64,000 bases of DNA from Rouxiella sp. WC2420 (GTDB lineage: Bacteria; Pseudomonadota; Gammaproteobacteria; Enterobacterales; Enterobacteriaceae), in NCBI RefSeq assembly GCF_041200025.1, contig NZ_CP165628.1, positions 2,046,001 through 2,110,000 on the forward strand, written 5' to 3'. Every line of letters begins with the position of its first letter. Position 1 is the stretch's first letter. Of the stretch, positions 58,637 to 64,000 are shown piece after piece. Both the position numbers and the translations under genes were made by a program. The notes beneath the pieces were generated by a model. The model was not told the origin of the DNA, made no database searches, and worked only from the letters and a program-made list of their open reading frames with translations.

Positions 58637-58939
58637 ATGCCTGCGATGCATTTTCACGTGTGCTGGCCGGACGGTAGCACTGAAGCGTGCTATTCACCCT
58701 CGACGGTGATTGGCGAATATCTGACCGCCGGAGAAATCTACAGTCTGACGGAATTCACCCGTCGCTGTTCCTCGGCATTAAACGAAGCCAGTCAGCGAGT
58801 CGAGCAGAAATATGGTTTTGCCTGCTCCAGCGCCATGGACCAGTTGACGCGCATCAATGAAAAGTCGGCGCTGTATCAAGGTCGTCAGGACGCAAAGGTC
58901 AGCGTCACGGCCATCGCGCCGGTTGGCCCGTTACCGTAG
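58637..58939 (+). CDS. MSMEG_0570-family nitrogen-starvation protein
   Basis: A 100-residue protein with the family start HFHVCWPDGSTEACYSPSTV and the later YGFACSSAMDQL. It has no transmembrane segment or known catalytic motif. AGGAGAG precedes ATG 58637. It is the small conserved member of Nit1C and is expected in every intact cluster, which suggests a structural or carrier role. Function unknown. Confidence 0.88.
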   Translation: MPAMHFHVCWPDGSTEACYSPSTVIGEYLTAGEIYSLTEFTRRCSSALNEASQRVEQKYGFACSSAMDQLTRINEKSALYQGRQDAKVSVTAIAPVGPLP

Positions 58940-59003
58940 TCGTTGGTGTGATTGCAGTTTTTACGGTTAAAAGCACTGTGCTAAATATTCAGGAATAATT
59001 GCC

Positions 59004-60332
59004 ATGAAAGATAATCAAATCCCCACCGCCGCGAAGCAATCTCAGCACGTTCACACACTGATCATCGGTGGTGGCCAGGCGGGTTTGTCGATGAGTTATG
59101 TGCTGAAACAGCAGGGCGTCGAGCATCTGATCCTCGAACGCCATCGTCTGGGATGGGCGTGGCGTGAACAACGCTGGGACTCTTTTTGCCTGGTGACGCC
59201 GAACTGGCAGTGTCGATTGCCGGGGTTCCACTATGCCGGTAAAGATCCAGAAGGTTTTATGGTCAAGAGTCAGATAGTCGATTATCTCGAGAGCTATGCG
59301 GCCCATTTTTCGCCGCCAATCCGCGAGGGCGTTAATGTCACCGGCATTAGCCGCAGTAATCCGTCCAGTCAGAACGGGCGTTTTTGTGTGACCACCAGCG
59401 AGGGGGAGTTTACTGCCGAACAAGTGGTGGTCGCGGTCGGCAACTATCATCGTGAGCGATTCCCGGCGATTTCAAGCCAACTGCCTGCGCGCATCACCCA
59501 GCTGCATTCTGCGCAATATCGCAATGCCGAAAGTTTGCAGGAGGGAGAGGTGCTGGTCGTTGGATCGGCGCAGTCAGGGGCGCAAATTGCCGAAGACTTG
59601 CATCTGGCCGGACGTAAAGTTCATCTTTGTGTCGGCAATGCGCCTCGGGTGGCGCGTTTTTATCGCGGTCGCGACGTAGTGGCCTGGCTTGATGATATGG
59701 GGCATTACCAGCTGAATGTCGATAACCATCCTCTGGGAGAAGATGCGCGTCAAAAGACCAACCACTATGTTACCGGTCGCGATGGAGGCAGAGATATCGA
59801 TCTGCGCGCCTTTGCGCGGCAGGGTATGCAGCTGCACGGACGCATGCAGTCTTATCAGGCAGAGGAAAACGGCGACGGCTGGCTGGTGATGGATGACAGG
59901 TTGACGAAATATCTGGATGCCGCCGACGCGACCTCGGAAAAAATTAAAGACAGTATTGATGCCTGGATTGCCGAGCAGGGTATTTCTGCTCCGATTGAGG
60001 CGCGATACGTGCCGGTCTGGCAGCCGTCGGAAAGTGACAATCGACTGGATCTGTCAAAGATTTCTGCCATTGTCTGGGCCGTGGGTTTTCATACCGATTT
60101 TAGCTGGATTGATGTGCCAGCTTTTAATCATCGCGGCTATCCGATTCATCGACGCGGTGTTTGTGACATTGCCGGGCTGTATTTCCTCGGCTTACCGTGG
60201 CTATGGACCTGGGGTTCCGGGCGTTTTGAAGGCGTCGGGCAAGACGCGATTTATCTCGGCGAACAAATGTTGGCAGCCGGATTTTTCGGGCAAGTCGCAG
60301 CGATGGGAGGGATGGAAAATGCGTTTCGCTGA
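59004..60332 (+). CDS. MSMEG_0569-family flavin-dependent oxidoreductase
   Basis: A 442-residue flavoprotein monooxygenase-like enzyme. The FAD fingerprint IIGGGQAGLSMSYVLKQ is at residues 20-36 with Gly22, Gly24 and Gly27; a second nucleotide motif VLVVGSAQSGAQIAEDLH lies near residue 190, and AIVWAVGFHTDF and FLGLPWLWTWGSGRF are near the end. This layout resembles Baeyer-Villiger and N-hydroxylating monooxygenases (YUCCA-like), so N- or C-oxidation leading to a nitrile is plausible. It overlaps the next gene by 14 bases. Confidence 0.9.
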   Translation: MKDNQIPTAAKQSQHVHTLIIGGGQAGLSMSYVLKQQGVEHLILERHRLGWAWREQRWDSFCLVTPNWQCRLPGFHYAGKDPEGFMVKSQIVDYLESYAAHFSPPIREGVNVTGISRSNPSSQNGRFCVTTSEGEFTAEQVVVAVGNYHRERFPAISSQLPARITQLHSAQYRNAESLQEGEVLVVGSAQSGAQIAEDLHLAGRKVHLCVGNAPRVARFYRGRDVVAWLDDMGHYQLNVDNHPLGEDARQKTNHYVTGRDGGRDIDLRAFARQGMQLHGRMQSYQAEENGDGWLVMDDRLTKYLDAADATSEKIKDSIDAWIAEQGISAPIEARYVPVWQPSESDNRLDLSKISAIVWAVGFHTDFSWIDVPAFNHRGYPIHRRGVCDIAGLYFLGLPWLWTWGSGRFEGVGQDAIYLGEQMLAAGFFGQVAAMGGMENAFR

Positions 60333-62133
60333 CCGGCAAACTGTGGCACAGGCCAGCCACAAGGTGCAATTTTCATCAGCCAAAGATCATAACCAGTTGG
60401 CTGACAACGAGTTTTGGCGACAGCAGGCGAGCCTAATTGATTGGCAACAGTTGCCGCAGTCAACAGTGTCTCAGGTGCAAGACTCGCCCCGTCAGCGTTG
60501 GTTTGAAGACGGAACGACCAATCTGTGCCATAACGCGGTGGATCGCCATTTGGCTCAACGTGGTGCTCATACAGCAATCATTCAACTTGATGCTCGAGGT
60601 CAGGAGCGGCGGCTAAGCTATGCTGAACTGCATGTCGAAATCTCGGCCATGAGCGAAACGTTGCGCCAGCTCGGCGTGACAACCGGCGATCGGGTGTTGA
60701 TTTATCTGCCGATGATCGCAGAAGCGCATATTGCCATGCTGGCCTGCGCGCGAATCGGTGCTATCCATGTGGTGGTGTTCGCCGGTTTACCCGCACCGGC
60801 TCTGGCAGAGCGGCTCCGCGGCAGTTCCCCGAAACTCGTCATCAGCGCGTCAGCCGGTTTAGAACACGGAAAATTCGTTTCTTATCGACCCGTATTGCGG
60901 GCGGCATTGGGGCTGAATCAGCAACCTATAACCCCGATATTGATGGTCGATCGTGATATTGACGTTGGATACCATCCGCCGCTGGCGGATGAAACTGACT
61001 ATGCTGCCGCTCGTAAACGGTTGCTCGGCAAGCTTTCAGTTTGCGTGTGGATCTCAGCTGCCGCGACCTCGCACTTGCTTTATACCTCGGGTACCAGCGG
61101 AGAGCCGAAAGGTATTCTGCGTGATACCGGCGGTTATGCAGTCGCGCTGCTGACTACCCTACGTGACATTTATGGCATCACCGGCAGCGATGAAATCATC
61201 TTTACGACTGCCGACGTCGGCTGGGTGGTCGGCCACAGCTATGGCGTGTATGCCCCGCTGCTGGCAGGGATGACGACGTTAATTGTTGAGGGAGGGCCGT
61301 TGCACGGCGGCAGCGATTATTGGTGGCAGCTGGTGGCGCGCTATGGCGTGACTCGCATGCTGACTTCCCCTGGCGCCATGCGGCTGTTGCGCCAGTTTGG
61401 CAAACAGGGCATTAGCGCGGATAGCGCAAGTCTGCGCGGCATCTATCTGGCGGGGGAGGCTAATGATCCACTGACTGCCGATTGGCTGAGTGAAACGTTG
61501 CGCATTCCTGTCGCTGAACATTACTGGCAAACAGAAACCGGCTGGCCGATTTTAGCCGGTAGCCACAATCTGTTGCGAAGTGTGCTGGGGCGGCAGGTGT
61601 TGGTTGTGCAAAGACATAGCGGCGAGGTTTGCGCACTCGGAGAACCGGGCGTGATTGTCGTGCAAGACAGTCTTGCGCCGGGTGGAATGCAGAGCCTTTG
61701 GCAAAATGATGCCGGGCATGACCAGCTCTATTGGCAGCACCAACAGGGGCAATGGCGCTACCTGACTCTGGACTGGGGCGTTACTGATTTACAAGGGCGG
61801 GTAAGCGTGTTGGGGCGCGCCGATGACGTGATTAACGTCGGAGGTCAGCGGCTTTCGACCTGCGAAATTGAAAATATTGTGCTGCTTGATAGCCGGGTTT
61901 TAGAAACCGCCGTGGTGCCGGTAGCACATCCACTTTTGGGCCAGTTGCCGCTGCTTTATGTGGTGATTGCTACTCGTGGCGATAAAAATGCCGACAAACA
62001 TCTGAAACGGCAGCTCTGCAATCAGATTGTTGCTGCACTGGGACGCAGCGCCAGACCGCGGCGAGTGATAATTCTCGACTCCTTGCCGAGAACCCGTTCG
62101 GGAAAAGTGGTGCGACGGGCATTAGCCGCCTAA
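60319..62133 (+). CDS. AMP-forming acyl-CoA synthetase-like enzyme added to Nit1C
   Basis: A 604-residue ANL-superfamily enzyme of the acetyl/propionyl-CoA synthetase branch. Motifs are SHLLYTSGTSGEPKGIL (P-loop), EHYWQTETGWP, GRADDVINVGGQRLS and the terminal RTRSGKVVRR with the catalytic lysine. ATG 60319 overlaps the monooxygenase gene by 14 bases with GGGAGGG upstream, so it is translationally coupled to the cluster. It is slightly shorter than Acs/PrpE (about 630-650). It probably activates the carboxylate made by the nitrilase or another acid in the pathway. It is not one of the seven standard Nit1C genes. Confidence 0.85.
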   Translation: MRFADRQTVAQASHKVQFSSAKDHNQLADNEFWRQQASLIDWQQLPQSTVSQVQDSPRQRWFEDGTTNLCHNAVDRHLAQRGAHTAIIQLDARGQERRLSYAELHVEISAMSETLRQLGVTTGDRVLIYLPMIAEAHIAMLACARIGAIHVVVFAGLPAPALAERLRGSSPKLVISASAGLEHGKFVSYRPVLRAALGLNQQPITPILMVDRDIDVGYHPPLADETDYAAARKRLLGKLSVCVWISAAATSHLLYTSGTSGEPKGILRDTGGYAVALLTTLRDIYGITGSDEIIFTTADVGWVVGHSYGVYAPLLAGMTTLIVEGGPLHGGSDYWWQLVARYGVTRMLTSPGAMRLLRQFGKQGISADSASLRGIYLAGEANDPLTADWLSETLRIPVAEHYWQTETGWPILAGSHNLLRSVLGRQVLVVQRHSGEVCALGEPGVIVVQDSLAPGGMQSLWQNDAGHDQLYWQHQQGQWRYLTLDWGVTDLQGRVSVLGRADDVINVGGQRLSTCEIENIVLLDSRVLETAVVPVAHPLLGQLPLLYVVIATRGDKNADKHLKRQLCNQIVAALGRSARPRRVIILDSLPRTRSGKVVRRALAA

Positions 62134-63038
62134 GCCTGATAAACATAATCGCTTTCTAAAGCTACGTCGTGGATAAGCGCGGCCATCAGTTTGACCGAAC
62201 GATTAATAATGCCCTTGTTGTGGGCAATAAAGACGTCCTGCGGCGGTAGCGAAAAAGAGTCGGAAGACAACATTTCAAGCAATCCGCCCGCCAATTCTTG
62301 CTGAGCAATGCGCTCAGGCAAAAGGCTAATCCCCAGCCCTTCTTTTACCAGAGTCAGAATCAATGCCAGACTGCTGCATTCATTGACGTGAAGGTTCAAT
62401 GCTGGGTCTTTGCCTAAACTGCCGAGGATCAGATAGTGCAGATTCGACGGTGCCGGAGTCGAGAAAATACGCAGTTGGCTAAACCGCTCTGCCGAAAGCC
62501 GCTGCTGGCCTAATCCCAGTGCCGGGCTGGCAACCCAGCTGATACTTTGCTTGCCCAAAGAAGTCAGTTCGACACCGGGCAGTTGCGGAGGGGTCGATAG
62601 AATTGCTAAATCAATGCTGCCATTTGACAGTTTGGCCGCCAGCGCGTGGCTGTTATCGGTAGTGATTGATACACGCAGGTTGGGATGCAGTTTATCGATA
62701 CGTTTCAATAAGGTGGGCAAGCAAATAATGGCAAAACTGTCGATGATGCCCAGCCGGATAGGTTGAGTCTGATGGCGGCGTACCGACACATTGGCCTCGA
62801 TATCGCTGGCTATCGACATCATGCGCTCAACGTATGCACAAAGCGCGTGCCCGTCGCTGGTCAGTTCAACGCCGCGCCCTTGGCGATCAAACAGTGAAAT
62901 CCCCAGTGAAGCTTCCAACTCCTTGATGCGATAGGAGATGGTCGGCTGGCTGACATTAAGCAGCTCCGCAGCAGCGCGAAAGCTGGAGAGTTGCGCTGCC
63001 CAAAAGAAAGATTCAATCGCGGAAAAATTCGAAATCAT
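62130..63038 (-). CDS. LysR family transcriptional regulator
   Basis: A 302-residue LysR protein with HTH SFRAAAELLNVSQPTISYRIKELE (about residues 18-41) and effector-binding domain resembling NAC/CysB-class controllers. It converges on the synthetase gene with a four-base overlap and is divergent from the HD-domain gene at 63265 across 226 bases. Its first candidate target is therefore the HD gene and the transporter beyond it, not the Nit1C operon. Confidence 0.9.
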   Translation of the reverse strand: MISNFSAIESFFWAAQLSSFRAAAELLNVSQPTISYRIKELEASLGISLFDRQGRGVELTSDGHALCAYVERMMSIASDIEANVSVRRHQTQPIRLGIIDSFAIICLPTLLKRIDKLHPNLRVSITTDNSHALAAKLSNGSIDLAILSTPPQLPGVELTSLGKQSISWVASPALGLGQQRLSAERFSQLRIFSTPAPSNLHYLILGSLGKDPALNLHVNECSSLALILTLVKEGLGISLLPERIAQQELAGGLLEMLSSDSFSLPPQDVFIAHNKGIINRSVKLMAALIHDVALESDYVYQA

Positions 63039-63264
63039 CGCCTGATCCCTATCGGGGAAAGATAAACGTAAGTACTCATTATTACTCTTTAGTTTGCGGG
63101 ATTAATCCTCTTGGTTCAATGTGATTAAAAAATTAAATGAGTGCTATTAATATTCCGTCTGGACCTGTAATCCTTTACTCGTTAATTATGACTCATCGCC
63201 AAAAGCATTCGGCTTATCTATAAGCAAAACCTTTCTTTCCATAAGAAAATAATATGAGGTGGTA

Positions 63265-63897
63265 ATGAGTAAATTAATTTCACGGGAACATATTTTAGAA
63301 GATCTGCCGGAAATAGCGTGGATTAAGTCTGATGAATTAAGGGAAAAAACAATTGATGCGTGGGAGTGGGCGTTAAGCCGTTCGAGCTTCAATCGGGTTA
63401 TTGATATCCCAGGGGAAGGCAGTCCAAACGTATTTACCATGCACACCCGAATGCAGGATGCACATTTGCGTGGCGTAACGCGACTGGCACTGAAATTTGC
63501 TGAAGAGTTTGAAACTACTTTTCCACAAGTGCGAATCGATCACGACATTTTGATTGCCGGTGGCCTGATCCACGACATTGGCAAAACCTGGGAGTTTGAC
63601 CCGGTGAATCAGCAGCGCTGGCGTGAGCAGGGCGATCGCTACGGGGAGCCGTCTTACCGCCATTCTACCTACGGCGTTCATGTATTGTTGAGTGTCGGTA
63701 TGCCGGAAGAGATCGCACATATTTCAATTGGCCACGCATTAGAGGGCAAATTTATTGGCCTAAGTACCGAGTGCTGGATTATCCAGCAGGCAGACCATGC
63801 TTACTGGCACGTCGCGGCGGCACTGGGATTATGTAAAGAGGACACGGTGGCGTTTGCTGGGCCAAGCCTGCGGATGCGCAAAACCGTTAACTCCTGA
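63265..63897 (+). CDS. HD-domain hydrolase
   Basis: A 210-residue protein with an HD metal-binding domain. The pair His103-Asp104 lies in AGGLIHDIGK, His67 in QDAHLRGVTRLAL is a likely further ligand, and HSTYGVHVLLSVGMP and QQADHAY fit later ligands. GAGG precedes ATG 63265. HD proteins are phosphohydrolases or hydratases, and cyanamide hydratases belong to the same superfamily; I cannot tell which applies. Proximity to Nit1C and to a transporter gene makes a link to nitrogen metabolism attractive but unproven. Confidence 0.8.
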   Translation: MSKLISREHILEDLPEIAWIKSDELREKTIDAWEWALSRSSFNRVIDIPGEGSPNVFTMHTRMQDAHLRGVTRLALKFAEEFETTFPQVRIDHDILIAGGLIHDIGKTWEFDPVNQQRWREQGDRYGEPSYRHSTYGVHVLLSVGMPEEIAHISIGHALEGKFIGLSTECWIIQQADHAYWHVAAALGLCKEDTVAFAGPSLRMRKTVNS

Positions 63898-63964
63898 CGG
63901 GAAATTTTAGTGGCTGCTTTCAGTTTCCGAGAGCAGCTCTGGTGGCTAATTTGCAGGGGGAAAT

Positions 63965-64000
63965 ATGACCTATCACCTTCAGTTTGGCGTTTTGCTGCAA
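63965..64000 (+). CDS. start of a gene, possibly amino acid ABC permease
   Basis: An ATG with GGGGGAAAT upstream opens a frame (MTYHLQFGVLLQ) that leaves the window. The opening resembles N-termini of polar amino acid ABC permeases, but 12 residues are too few to be sure. Confidence 0.4.
   Translation, partial: MTYHLQFGVLLQ

Overview
The window is bacterial chromosome with tightly packed operons. The gene set (bgl-type PTS operon, EmrAB/OMF pump, YbiS-type L,D-transpeptidase, FoxA-like siderophore receptor, Dpp-like ABC systems) points to a gamma-proteobacterium of the Enterobacterales, probably an environmental Rahnella/Rouxiella/Ewingella/Serratia-like organism. That placement is inferred from gene content only; no rRNA or tRNA gene is visible.

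Layout. 1-7728: the end of a cytochrome c gene, a divergent sugar isomerase / Gfo-Idh-MocA pair, a DipZ-like thiol-redox membrane protein, an NAD-type isocitrate dehydrogenase and a GH15 enzyme. 7729-20371: a decayed TonB-dependent copper receptor, SDR enzymes each next to a regulator, a GNAT, and a three-gene EmrAB-type pump operon. Two pseudogene remnants (OafA-type acyltransferase and LacI regulator) lie at 18.9-19.7 kb. 20643-33191: one long minus-strand operon with two complete Dpp-like ABC importers flanking a luciferase-like monooxygenase and an alkylhydroperoxidase/CMD protein; a second, NtaA/SnaA-type monooxygenase is divergent at 33610. 34.9-39.4 kb is a low-density, AT-rich accessory stretch with a truncated SDR, a LysR remnant, an orphan HsdR-N-type nuclease-like protein and a TetR regulator. 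39603-48089: a sugar MFS transporter, a bglG-bglF-bglB-porin beta-glucoside operon with a RAT/terminator site, and an aminotransferase. 48277-52541: an L,D-transpeptidase, a siderophore receptor and a divergent, shortened AAA ATPase with a Fur-like box between them.

54430-62133 is the most interesting block: a complete Nit1C-type cluster (MSMEG_0572-like protein, nitrilase, radical SAM protein, GNAT, AIR-synthase-like protein, MSMEG_0570-like protein, flavin monooxygenase) extended by an overlapping acyl-adenylating enzyme. A divergent MocR regulator (52607-54025) and a convergent LysR regulator (62130-63038) bracket it, and an HD-domain hydrolase follows. The leader region holds a consensus-quality sigma-54 promoter (54311-54326) and several GATTGCAT repeats. 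This suggests nitrogen-limited, MocR-modulated expression of a nitrile- or cyanide-related pathway whose chemistry is unresolved.
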